Below are positions 25,899 through 37,864 of a stretch of 64,000 nt of DNA, piece after piece (position 1 is the stretch's first letter; each line of letters opens with the position of its first letter). A model generated the notes under the pieces. It searched no databases, was not told the origin of the DNA, and saw only the letters and a program-made list of their open reading frames with translations. This DNA comes from Fratercula arctica (Eukaryota; Chordata; Aves; Charadriiformes; Alcidae), in contig CANTUZ010000002.1 of assembly GCA_947846985.1 (NCBI GenBank), positions 152,701,889 to 152,765,888 of the forward strand. The letters run 5' to 3'. Both the position numbers and the translations under genes were made by a program.

Positions 25899-28800
25899 AA
25901 AGAAAGCCAAATTTCAGCACATGAAAATGAACGGCATAAACAAACATCTCATGTGTTTAAACTGTTTGCCCAAAAAAAGATAGACTTAACTGACAAAATG
26001 ATGGAGATCCAGACTCAGACTGAGACACACACACTCAGGCTTGAAGAACTTCAAGAGGGTTGCTTTTTTTTTTCTCCATATCACTGCTTCCCGCCTAATA
26101 AAAATGTGTCATGCCAATATGCTGTGTTAAGATAGATGAAGATCTTAGTATTTCGAGAAGCTCTCCCAGGAATCCATCAATCAAACTTTGCCTTTGCAAC
26201 ACTGAAGTGATTAAATCTAATGTTTGCTCATAATTTTTAATGGCATAATAATACGTCATAATGGAAAAAAAAATATTATTTCATCCGAGAGGGCTTGGAA
26301 AGAGAGATTCTTATCTTTATGGGTAACCACACGAAATCCAGATCAGACTGGATTGGCTATATGCATGTTTAACTTGAAAATGTAATTTGTGCGGTGTGTT
26401 TAACCCGTATTTAGCCTGCAGGCATAAAAACTTTTTTTTTTTTTTGTTATTGAACAACTAGTTTATGGCCCACATGACAGAGCTAGCCAGGGAAACTTAA
26501 AATGAAATACACGAAAGGATTTTGGCTATTTGGAATGGGTTTAAGGTGTAACGCACTTGCCTAAGCTCAGAGTAGAAGTTTTGAGTCAATGCATATAAAG
26601 GCATTTAAGGTCACCTTCACCAGGGAGAAAATAAAATAACTGGGGTTTTTGGAAACGTCTTTCCAAAATGGCTGAGGTCCAGCTGGGCAAGAAGCTACTG
26701 CAAAGCTGAGCAAGGAGATTTTTGCTTTAGGTGGACGTCTGAGAGCTGTCAAGCGGACCTGAGCAATATGCTGAGGAGTCTTGAATGACGGTTGTTGGCA
26801 GAGTCATTTGAAATTCATTTTAAAAGTATAAATTTAGCATTGTTCATTTAGACCATGCCAGGGATAACTGCAGCACCTTATCAACATGAGAAAGGCCAAT
26901 TACCAGTGCTGGACTCAGGTGTGCTGTACACACCACAGGAATCTCTGGTGGCTTCTGCAAGCGCAGGAGTTTTCCTGTGTGATGCTTGTCACCAGTTAGG
27001 AAATTTCCTGACATTGCAGGTCTGGAAAGGTCTTGAATTAAATCCTCAATCAACTGAATTTAATCAGATTTTTACTGTGGCTTTTTTCAGTGAGCCTCAG
27101 ATGGCACTCATTAACCTCAGGGAGGGCTTCACCCTGGGAAAGATGACGAGTAGATCCGGAGGTCTACAGTGGTATCACAAGGAAAAGGAAAACAGATAAG
27201 CAACAACAGGGTGTTTTTTCCTGTTCAAATGAATTATTAACATGCAATGTTTTGTCTTGTTCTGCAAATTACATTTTCTCACCCAGCAGTGATTTTCCTA
27301 AAGCTACCATTTATCTCCAACCACCTCACCAGTACTATTCCCACTAGTTCTGTTTCTAAGATCGATGTCTTGCACGCTAATGCCACTAAACATTGGGGAA
27401 GAGGTTATCTTTTAAATCAGCCACCAGTTTGAATGGACACAAGCCTGGCCCAAAGTTTTGTATTTCTGCAGTTAGAGAACATGCCAAGGCTTCTGAGAAA
27501 GCAGACAGACATCTTAATCTGTTTTCATGATTTATTTTGTCTTTTAGTCAGTTGTGTGCGTAATCAGCCAGTTATCTTCTCCCTTTACAAGAAAATCCTT
27601 ACAACTACATAAGGAGAAGCAAAAAGGCCTTTCACAATGGATTTTAGGAAATTACACATGAAGTCAGATGCTCACCTGGCAAAAAGCCAGTATATGCTTT
27701 ACATTAATTGCACAGTAGTTATGCCAAATGAAGATGTGTCCCACTTTCTGAAGCAAGCTTCAAAAATTCAGTAATGTTGAATATAACATGTAAAATCTTT
27801 CCTTTTTTCCCCAAGGCAAGGAGTTCATCTTTAAAATTCCATAAATCTCATTTACAGGGTAAGTAATTTTCAGTCTTTGACAAACACCAGATGTATCTTA
27901 CAATCTCTGGAAATGAAAGCTCCATACTGCTAGATAAATCAAACCTCCAGCACAACTCGTGCCACTCTCAGGAATTCCCAGTCTCCTGAGGATGGCTAGT
28001 GGTGATGCACAAACCACACGCACCATCCCCTCCTCACTGCCCACCTTTTCATGCAGACCTGAACCACGGTCCCTGCAAGCAGCCGCTGCTCTTCAAGTCA
28101 CCTTCTGCTGGCGATGCTCTGCAGCAACCTCCCTGGCTGCTTGCAGCACCCGCCAGGCTCACTCTTTGCCCAGGATGCAAAGAACAAGGAGCAGCGGGTG
28201 CGTGAGCAGGGAGATGGTCTTGGTGTCCTAGTCTTCTCAAGAGAAGAGGGTTGAGACATTTTCCCCTCCATAAACACACAGCGCAGCCAGAGCTGGGTGA
28301 TCCTGCTGCCATCTCAGCTGCCAGTGCCTGCTATTCAACTTCCAGACACCCCTGAGCTGATGGGAATGGGGAAACAAGCTGCAGGACACTATCATGCAGT
28401 TTTTTATCAAGAAAAGCCATTGATGTCCCATTCTATATACATTTTTATGCATCAAATATGTGTTTTCCCCTACCAAGCCTGTAGAGAAAGAGCTGCAACA
28501 GCTGAAGGGTCCTGGCTTTGCCGGCTGTGGTATATGAAAAAATAAAAAGTTAAGTTAGTGTCGTGACTTGGTGGAACTGGGTTTTCAGCACTTGTTCAGC
28601 AAGCCCTGAATAATTCAGCCATAGCTTTGCTTCCTGTGAATAATGTGCTAAGTCTTGAGCTTGTGCCAGTAAAAACTTACACGGCATCAATGTGAATTTT
28701 CTGCCATGCGCAACACTAGCAGTGATGCTTACAGATAAACGTCTAATGGTTTTTGGGTATGAATTTGCTCTGCATGTGCTCCAGTATAGACACACCCTTA

Positions 28801-29133
28801 CGAATAACACCACTCACTGTTATTTAAATGCTCACATGACATATTTGACTGTAGTTTTCCATACTCCAGGTTGGTTGTTATCTTGGTTGCCTGAGATGAC
28901 TCAGGATTCCCAGAATTTGCTACGCCATCCTCTTCCTACTAATTCCAGGGCACCTCAATTCAGTTTTTTGACCACTGTTGAGCAACTGAGCCAACGTCTT
29001 CGTAACACAAGCTATCATAGCCCAGGTACATTACTCCTGACTGGTAATGGTCAGCTCAGAGCCAACCGTTTTATACATGAAGTTAGGATTGATTTTCACC
29101 ACTTATATCCCTCTACATTTACCCGTATTGAAG
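25899..29133. other. Unannotated intergenic sequence
   Basis: AT-rich for the first kilobase (short T/A runs near 26430), then mixed. No exon or repeat recognised. Frames at 26855-27199 and 28692-29141 have no familiar domain. Confidence 0.5.
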
Positions 29134-29220
29134 CTAGGTGAACCTGTTCTGGCAGGGGGGTCGGACTAGACGATCTCCAGAGGTCCCTTCCAACCCCTAC
29201 CATTCTGTGAGTCTGTGAAT
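29134..29220 (+). mobile_element. CR1 LINE terminal fragment
   Basis: Eighty-seven bases of the 'ttctggcaggggggtcggac' plus 'gatctccagaggtccc' 3' type, the same subfamily as the copy ending at 13018. The octamers have decayed to 'ctgtgagtctgtgaatc'. Confidence 0.92.
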
Positions 29221-30004
29221 CTCATGTTTTTCTGCCCAGTTTTTATGCCCTGTCACAGAACTTGAAAGATTCTTCTGGAATTCTTCACATTTGGTCTCAT
29301 TTTTTACTGCCCCCAAAAGTTTAGTGTCATTTTTATTCATTCCCCTTTTTGGTCTGTTATGAATACATGGAACAATGCGTTCAGCTGCCTTAGCCATGAA
29401 ACCATTCACTGTTTCCACTGGTTATTCATTCCTCCCCTCCACGCAAGGTGAAAGAGCTGAATTTTGGAGTATGATGAAAGACAGAAAACGCAAAGTCAAG
29501 GTGTAAAAAATATGATCAGAAAGACAGAGATTGCACGAAAATACATATGGCCGGGAAAGTAGCCAGCTCTCCTCCCAGCCCTATATTATCTACCTGGGAC
29601 ACAAACGGGGCTGCACCCTTGCCTGGGCTGTGGTGGGACCGCACAGGGCCATCTCTCCAAGATGTGGCTCTACGCACGCACTCACCTGTGTCTGCAAAGG
29701 GGACGGCAGCATTTTGGTGTCCCCCTGAAGAAGGGGCTGGGTTTGTCCGGAAAGGGGAACATCTTGCTTGCCAGGAAGTGAATTATTTTGAAGAAACAAA
29801 TCCACATCCTAAACCCATCCAGAGCCTGGTGTCCTTACAAAATGGCAGCATCTGTTCAAAACTAATTGCTCAAGGCTGATTGCTGAACGCTGCCCCTTTG
29901 GCACGTCAGGTCCCAAGCACCCAGGTGGTGATGGCTCCTCGGTGGACCAGAGAAACGCTGCATGGCCCCTGAGAGCAGCTGCCTGCGGGAGGGCAGCCAT
30001 CATC
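29221..30004. other. Unannotated intergenic sequence
   Basis: Nothing recognised. Confidence 0.5.
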
Positions 30005-30103
30005 ACTAGTGGGAGGTGTCCCTGCCCATGGCAGGGAGGTTGGAACTAGATGATCTTTAGGGTCCCTTCCAACCCAAACCATTCTGTGACTCTATGATTC
30101 TGT
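30005..30103 (+). mobile_element. CR1 LINE terminal fragment
   Basis: Ninety-nine bases, 'ctagtgggaggtgtccctgc' through the octamers 'attctgtgactctatgattc'. It belongs to the 'ccctgcccatggcaggg' type, like the copy ending at 25898. Confidence 0.94.
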
Positions 30104-30359
30104 ACCACATCCCTGTGGCAGGAGGCCTGGGGCCCTCCAGCCATCCCCTCCACGCTATGGAAAGGAAGGTGGAGGTAGATGAAGCTCTGCGACGTGTGCC
30201 ATATTCCTCCTCTGTGCTTAGAAAGCACCAGCCTCCAAACGCCTCACCTTTCCCACCTCTTCCAATCATTCCTACCTCTCCCTCCTCCGTGCCTGGGGTT
30301 TATCTGCTGTTACAGTTCATCCCAATCTGTTCAAGCTCCAGCACTCAAGCAACGCACCA

Positions 30360-30612
30360 AGGGAGCAAAGGGTAAAAAAAGGAGTCTATCTCCCTCTTGT
30401 CTATACAAGAGGCAGCAGGATTTCCTTCTTGATGGAGTAATACAATCCCGCAACCCCAGGCACAGGGATCAGCATAAAGCTTCTACCGCTTACCTGGAAA
30501 ATCCTGCAGAACAAGCATCATTTTAAATACTCCCAAGGTACAGGTTTACTGCAGGATCTCTGCTCGGACTTAGGCTGTGATATAGCGAATTCACGCTACT
30601 TCCAGAGGGGCC
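30360..30612 (+). repeat. 253-bp direct repeat, copy 1
   Basis: It matches 32206-32458 over its whole length with no gaps and about five substitutions (near 30374, 30404, 30465, 30566 and 30585). It begins 'agggagcaaaggg' and ends 'ccagaggggcc'. It contains no CR1 sequence and no clear open frame. Confidence 0.95.
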
Positions 30613-32205
30613 TGTGTTCGGTCTTGCAGCGCACCACAGACGTTCTCCCTGCCACAGACTGACAACGATCTCTGAAAGTCTCCCTTCACCTGACTCCTTT
30701 TCCTTCTCCTGGCTGTCACTAAGCCACCGACAGACAGGTGACAGCACACGTCCCTGCCATGGCTGCATGGCTCGCCGGACACCTGTCTTCTCTCTCAAAC
30801 AGCAACAAAGTCTCACCATTCTCTTTTCTAATTATCACAGGCATCTACATAATTTCTCTTTCCATCAGCATCCTTACTAGAGTGAGAGAGTCTGAATGGG
30901 TGACTCCTGCTCATGGTTTCTCCATACTTAATGCTGCTGGTCTCATGGGCTTTCACTGCTGGTGATGGGTTTAAGCGCCCTCGTCCCCACCATGATTTCC
31001 TTTTACATATCAGTCACCGACCTCTGCTCATCTCTGGTCTTTGTGTTTTCTCAGTCTTGACCAGTGCTGGGAATACGTTCAATGACAACTGGAAAAGCCC
31101 CTGTACAAAGGCACAGCAGATGGTTACCTCGAATGGGAAAGCCTTCATGAAATGGTAGGCACCAACAGCCTGAAGAACAGATTGCAACACAATTTCGATT
31201 CTCTCTAAGCCTAATATTTACATTTACTTTTAAAAATACAGACATGGCCCTTACTCCCCATCATCTCCTGTTTGTTTACAAATTGTCACAAACACTTGTC
31301 AGCGACAATTTTCCAGCATTTAACAAGACCAGCCTCATTTTGTGCTGAATTTTAAGTGTTCAGAGTCCAAGGTGTCCTCAGACACTAATGGGAAGGAACT
31401 TTCTCCAGCAGTTCAGCTCCCATGAGGCAGCACTGAACTTGCAAACAGCAAATCTCAGCACTTGCCATGGCTGCTGAAGGAGGTTCACGCTCAAGCAGTT
31501 GGCCCCTGGGAGATGTTAATGACACACACAAAAGCCTTTGTTAGAAATGAGGAAAGTGTACAAGTGAGACACTTCCTGGGTGAGCCCTTAATTTCTAGGG
31601 TTCAGATACTGCCAAAGTACTTACAGCAGTTTGTTGCAAGCTTGTATACGAAGCCCCCTGTCTTTGACAGGGTCAAATTTGCAACCATCAATGTTCAGGA
31701 GGCATTTTGCCTGTGAGCTGCAGTTCCTCTGAGTTTCAAAAGGTTGTGAAATCTTCAGTTTCCCTCTAAATTTCAGGTTTAGGTCATTCCAGATACCCAG
31801 AAGTATTCAGGATCCAACCCTGACCCACTCCAAGTGAGCCTCCCACCAGGCAAACTATTATTCAGAGCAATCACTGACTGTCTCGCCATCCTCTCCTGTA
31901 TTTCGGACCCTGACTCTTCTCTTTTGCTATCTTGAGTCCCAGTACCTGGTGAAAGCCTTCCTCAGTGTCCAACCTGAGTCCAGAGACAACAGCTCTCACC
32001 AGCTCTGCACCAGTCTGAACGTTACCTGAGTGCTAAGCTGGTGCCACAGGGTTGAGCATCAGCGCAGCGTGAGGAAATACAGGGAAATGAGCACATCCGG
32101 AACTGTTCTCTGCCCCATTGGAAATGCCTCTTCATCTCCCACCCCTGGAGCTGCTGGGCAGCAAAATGCCAGTGGCCTGGCTGTGCCATGAGTGCCGTGA
32201 AAGCC
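30613..32205. other. Sequence between the two 253-bp repeats
   Basis: 1,593 bases with no element or exon recognised. There is no retroviral primer-binding site after copy 1 and no polypurine tract before copy 2. Open frames are short and overlap on both strands. Confidence 0.6.
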
Positions 32206-32458
32206 AGGGAGCAAAGGGTTAAAAAAGGAGTCTATCTCCCTCTTGTCTATGCAAGAGGCAGCAGGATTTCCTTCTTGATGGAGTAATACAATCCCGCAAC
32301 CCCAGGCATAGGGATCAGCATAAAGCTTCTACCGCTTACCTGGAAAATCCTGCAGAACAAGCATCATTTTAAATACTCCCAAGGTACAGGTTTACTGCAG
32401 GATCTCTGCTTGGACTTAGGCTGTGATATAGAGAATTCACGCTACTTCCAGAGGGGCC
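32206..32458 (+). repeat. 253-bp direct repeat, copy 2
   Basis: The second copy, with the same length, orientation and edges as 30360-30612. Sequence similarity stops sharply on both sides ('agcc' before and 'ca' after, against 'acca' and 'tg' in copy 1). Confidence 0.95.
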
Positions 32459-33994
32459 CAAAAGTCTTGACTGTAAAAGAAACCTGAGATCTAGGAGCCT
32501 AATGCGGGCATCTGAAAAAAAACCGCCCTGCTTTCATTGTGTCGCACTCCTGCATTGGCCAAGGTCACTCTGCAGCTCTGGGTACCACAGTTTAAGCAGA
32601 ACTCAGCGCAGCTGTCTGATGGCCTCCCCCACATTGCACAGGCATCATAAAGCAGCAAAGGAATGAAAAGCAGAATTGGTCGGGAAAATCAAGGTTGATT
32701 TGCAATTAAATAACAGCCTTTATGTTTTCCAATAGTTTTATTCCAGCAGCTATAAAATCTCATTGTGCGCAAGATGTGTTTCTAATCTAATATTTGCATA
32801 AAGCTGATGATGTACAATAGTTTTTATTAAAACAAAAAAAAAACCTCCCCTCCTGGTTTTTTGATTTACAATGATAAATATATTTAGAAGAAAATTCTCT
32901 TCTCCAGCTGCAGTCCCACAGCCCACTCACACATTAATTACACTGGTGGAGTGCCTGGAACCCAGTATTACTATTTAGCAGAAGCTCCTGTTGCCACCAT
33001 CTTTTCACCTACATTACAACCAGTCTTTTCCTTATGCCCACCACCAGTCAACTGCGGGTTACACCCCCACCCCAGCCACTCTTTAAACCATAAATTAATA
33101 CTGAAGATGGTTTAGAATAAAATTCTTCAGTTTTCTTCTCCCTCCCCTCTGGATAAGAAATTCCCACTCTCGCTGCTGCCACCTCCACATTTAGACACAG
33201 CCCTCAAAATCTGCCAAGTTTTTCTCTTCCAATGATCAATATTCTCCAGCGTTGATTAGAAAACAACCGCTTTCAGAAAGAGAATGGCCCAGAGGGCACG
33301 GATTATGTTAAGTGGTTGCAATGAAATAAACTTGGCCCACAGGAGAAGAGCTATTTCACACCAAGCCCTGCAAGCTACAGAAGAATTAAGCTACATTTCT
33401 CATGTGCGCTCCAAGTAACTCATTCCAGAGAGATCAGACCCTGCAGCTGTTGTACCCTCAGCCTGCCCAGAGCCAACCGACCTGGAAAGCCAACACCTTT
33501 GGGGATACGCACGCACAAAAAGCAGAGAGAGACAGAAATAAGCAGAAAATCAGAGATGGATTTAAAAAGTAAAAAAGGTCCTGCTTACCACCAGAAAGGA
33601 GGCACAGAAGCGCACAAGCTCTCCAAGGAATCCCCCCCCCCAGCTGTGGTACGTCACACACAAAGGTAACACCACACATGTGGTATGCTATTTGCAGATT
33701 ATTCCCAATAGGAAATTCAAAGGCACTTTTTCCAAACCAGGCTTCAACCCTCAAAACCCTCCCAGTGTAATTCAAAACATGTATCCTTCCTTCTCTGATA
33801 AGAACTGAGAATCCTGTAAGAGGTAAAACGTGGACTTGACCATAGTGATGTTTCCAAGCTCTAAGTACCAATGAACTTCTAGATACATAGTGCTTGTTTT
33901 CTCATATGTTTCACAAAAACCCTCTGAACAATTGCAGTTTCATTCCAGTGAAGAATTTTTTTTTTTCACAGGATAACAAAAATATATCCTACCC
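32459..33994. other. Unannotated intergenic sequence
   Basis: No exon recognised. AT-rich, unrepeated sequence at 32690-32850 has the look of possible conserved non-coding DNA. A ten-base C run lies at 33632-33641. A 137-codon frame opposite 33458-33871 has no familiar domain. Confidence 0.5.
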
Positions 33995-34635
33995 ACAGAA
34001 TCACACCATGGCTGAGGTGGGAAGGGTCCTCTAGAGACGGCCTAGTCCAACCCCTTGCTCAAAGCAGGGTCACCTACAGCATATTGCTCAGGGCTGCGTC
34101 CAGTCAGGTTTGCAGTATCTCCAAGGATGGAGACACCACAACCTCTCTGGGCAACCTGTTCCAGTACTTGAGCACCCTCAGAATAAAATGTTGGGAGTTT
34201 TTCATGTTTAAGTGGAATTTCATGTCCCAACACTGAGAACCACTGAGAGCCATCTGGCTCTATCTTCTTTACTCCCCGCCCCCTCGTCAAGTATTCACAC
34301 ATGGGTAAGGTCCCCGTGAGCCTTCCCTTCTCCAGACTGAATAATCCCTCTGTCAACCCTCTGGTGTATCAGCCACTCCTCCCAGTTTCTTATCATCTGC
34401 AAATATGCAGACAGAGCACTCTGCCCAATCATCCAGGGTCATTAATGATGAGGCTAAACAGTACTAGCCCCAGTATTGACCCCTGGGCCACCACTAGTGA
34501 CTGGTGTCTGGTTGGACATGGCTCTGGGCTCAGTTTTCAGTCCACCTCACTGTCCACCTGCTAAAGGCAGGATAAACAACACCCATCGCCCTCCACTTGT
34601 CCACTGAGCTCATCATCTCTGTAGAAGGCTATCCA
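33995..34635 (-). mobile_element. CR1 LINE, old subfamily with internal deletion
   Basis: The reverse-oriented CR1 end starts at 'cagaatcacaccatggctga', then runs through 'ctagtccaaccccttgctca', 'aacctctctgggcaacctgt' and the LFSLEKGRL region to about 34365. From there to about 34635 the sequence is the RT region in reverse ('atcatctgcaaatatgc', 'gtattgacccctgggcc'), so the middle of ORF2 is missing. The copy is well diverged. Confidence 0.85.
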
Positions 34636-35449
34636 AATTCAGCTAGAACTATTGAAAAATGACACACGTACCACAGGATAAATTATGTTATTTTAAAGTT
34701 CAAGTAAAGATGATCCTTGAATTGAGATTCGGTTTATACGCTCATCTAAAACAACACACAGTCATGCTTTGCTTATGAAGAACTAATATAACATCAGAGT
34801 GAGGTTTGTATTATGAACAGTCAGGTGAGCAGCTATTCCTCCCCATACCTCCCCTGGAAAAGTATATTTGCTGAAGCTCCAACAGACATGTCATCAAGAT
34901 AAATGCGTTCTTCAGTGAAAGGAATATACCACAGCCATTCATATGCTGACTTAACCTTGTTGCCTCTTGACGTAAATCCATCATCTACGTTAAGATTAAC
35001 GATGAAGATTAAGTATGTGTTCTGAAATATGCACGTTAATGAATATGTTTCATTTGAAGCCAGCTGGAAGGGAAATTTCTTGACTTCTATCTGCTACTGA
35101 GCTATACAGGTATTTTTTTGCCCCAGGTTATTCAATTTCCATTTTGAAATGCAAAAAACCTGCACCTCACTGCCAAATAAGTCATAAAACATTTGCAAAA
35201 AACCACCAAAGATTGTAAGGAAAACCATGCAAAATCCAAACCTTTCAAGTAGGTTAGGCAAAGCAACAAAACACAGTCTCTCAAGCTCATCAACCAAAGC
35301 ATCTCTGATTTTCACAGCAACACCCACCATCAGAGCTCAGAGAGTACTGGCAAAGTGCACCCCTGCACTCCTGCTGGCTGCCATAAAGGACCACACGCCC
35401 CCACAAGGTTTTAATATAGTTGGTTCATTTGATAAGATTTTGAGTCATC

Positions 35450-35480
35450 TTTTCTTCTTTTCTTTTTCTTTCTTTCTTTC

Positions 35481-35540
<60 letters not shown>

Positions 35541-35582
35541 TTTCTTTCTTTCTTTTTTCTTTCTTTCTTTTTCTTCCTTTCC
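35450..35582. repeat. (TTTC)n pyrimidine tract
   Basis: About 130 bases of TTTC units with small interruptions, all-pyrimidine on the plus strand. The long Lys/Glu/Arg-rich frames on the minus strand here are repeat translation, not genes. Confidence 0.97.
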
Positions 35583-37845
35583 ATAAGATGTGGGCTTCCG
35601 ACAATTTTTTAGGCCTCCCTCCCACGGCACTGAGTGTTCAGTACGAGTAGCTGGGCTTAGCACTGTGCTGCGATGACAGCTATTTTTGTGTCCAGGGCCA
35701 AATTGATTTTGAAAAGCATCACAGCTCCCCGTTGCTGGTGCGAACCCAAATCTCTCCTGGCACCAGACTTGGCTGGTATCAACCCTTTGCCACCACTGAC
35801 ACTGTCTGCCAGCAGCTCCCTCAATGAATGAGTTTCTCCAGCAGACTTCTTCACCCAGATGAGTAGAGGCTAAACATCAGGTCAGCAAGGGGGTCTGCGG
35901 CTGTGAGAGCATGAGTGTACCAGACAGAGGACACACCGAGACAACAGGGGTGGAAACTTCCCATGATCTCAATGTCATGCCAGAATCTGTCACATTTGTG
36001 ACAGAAAAGACAGCTTTTCCACGTCATAAGGAGAAACCTTTATTATCATTTGGCCAAAATGATCCTGTGGCCCCAAAATGTCCTCATCTTTTAGGTTAAA
36101 GGAACATTCACACCTTACTTGGTGTTGGTGCTGTACTTCACATATGGTGAACCCCCTATCCAGAACACTTCTGCAAGGAGACATTGAACAGTATCTTGCC
36201 ACACCTGAGTGATTCCAGCTTCAACAGACCGGACCCTTAGTACTTACATATCTTCTTTGGTGTTAAAATCCCAAGTGAAGTGACCAATGATAAGCCTACA
36301 GCATTGTAAAGGGACGGAATCTGTGGTTAGATGCTCTTTATCTATGTACAGACCTTACAGGCCCTATCAACCATTAGCTGAAGGACTAGTTTCAAGAAAT
36401 AAATTGGTGTGGCCTCAGCACAGGTCTCAGCCCAGCACAGGCTTGCCCCAGGTAGACATGTCTCGTGCACACAATGGATGCTCATCCCATGGCAGCTGCT
36501 TCTTAGTCTCAAGTTTAAGCTGGGCTTATCCTCCAGGAAAAGGGGCCTCCCCACTTCCCAACACCCAGCATGCACCCTATGCGAATACTGCCCATTGCTA
36601 ATAAAACCTGTGCATCTCATATGGTGGAGAACCAGACCAGCAGCCACTGGACTGAGGCCCCATTTTCTGTTCAATAAATTTCACAGAAGTCTTTTCCATT
36701 TACAAATGTGTGCTGGATACAGCCCTGACAAATCTGGTTCAAAACTGCCTAGAAGACCGGATACACCATTACCAGTGCCTGTTCTGGCCCAGTTTCCCAA
36801 GCTGTACAGAGAACTAGAGACTGTAAAAGCAGCTTAGCAACGAATCTGAGCTGCTTTTCCAAAAGTCACTTGATTTAAGACATTGAGGCAAGTCTCCAAT
36901 ATGGATGAGGCACAATATTTCTTTCAGGCCAGGAACGTAACAGCCTCCCTCTTTTTCCAGTGAAGGACAGCAGCTTTTTTGTTGCCTGCCAACAGAAATG
37001 TCAGTCTGCCAATCCCGCACCACAACCAGAAATAATGCCTTAATTTTCAATTTAGTAGCGTCTAGTCCTGAAGGTCAAAGACTTTATTATAGCTTTGAGT
37101 TTGCTCCAAGTTTGGAGCACAGTCATGTTAAAATAAATCATCCCACCCACCATTATTATTCTTCTCTTCACTTACACCAACTGCAGAAGCCACTCATCTT
37201 CCAGACCCTACAAGCCACGTATCAAAATCATCATGCAGCCAAGAGTTGCAAGAGTCGGGGAAACGAATGTGGGACAGCCCTAGGAGTTATCCAACAGACC
37301 TGCAAATTCAGATTTCACTGGGCTGGGTAGCCCAGACTCAGATGTACAATGGCCTTTGCTGGCTTGTCTTCTCCCAGGAAGCAGCAAACTTTCAAACCCA
37401 GCCCCACAGCCCACTGCACCATGTACCCTAAGCACAGGATCCAGTCCCGAGGAGCCAGGAAGCTGCACGCGGGTCAAAAGCCATAAGGTGCCAACATTGG
37501 ATTTACCTCACCTCCACCCACAAGTCTAAAGTTTGGGGCATAATTTACAGTTAGTCAGCTAAATTGCCTCTTCGGAAGCAGAGAGGCACGAGCATCCTCT
37601 GGAGATGTCTGTCTGACTCTCGGAGTGGCTCAGGGGTATGTCTACCTTCCAGAGAGCCACCCTTCAGTGAGACAAATCCTACCCTCCAAAGAGAACGACA
37701 AGCTGATGTGCAGTAGGTTCCTCCAGCAACGTTATTAAGTGACAAAACTGCCAGTTTCTATAAATTGATTCACGGTTTCTAAGATCAGCAAAAACAGAGA
37801 GTTTCCTCTTGTGGGTTGAACATTTAATAGTTCTTGAAAATGATG

Positions 37846-37864
37846 CCCCCCCCCCCCAAAAAAA
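37846..37864. repeat. C12 followed by A7
   Basis: A homopolymer of twelve C residues directly followed by seven A residues. Its length may vary or be misassembled. Confidence 0.9.

Noticed and set aside
30360..32458. The 253-bp repeat pair as LTRs of an endogenous retrovirus
   Set aside because: No TG...CA ends, no primer-binding site after copy 1, no polypurine tract before copy 2, and no retroviral coding motif in the 1.6 kb between.
33458..33871. A 137-codon minus-strand open frame with hydrophobic C-terminal part
   Set aside because: No family recognised, and its hydrophobic end arises from simple composition. No supporting signals.
35425..35663. Lys/Glu/Arg-rich minus-strand frames
   Set aside because: They are translations of the (TTTC)n tract.
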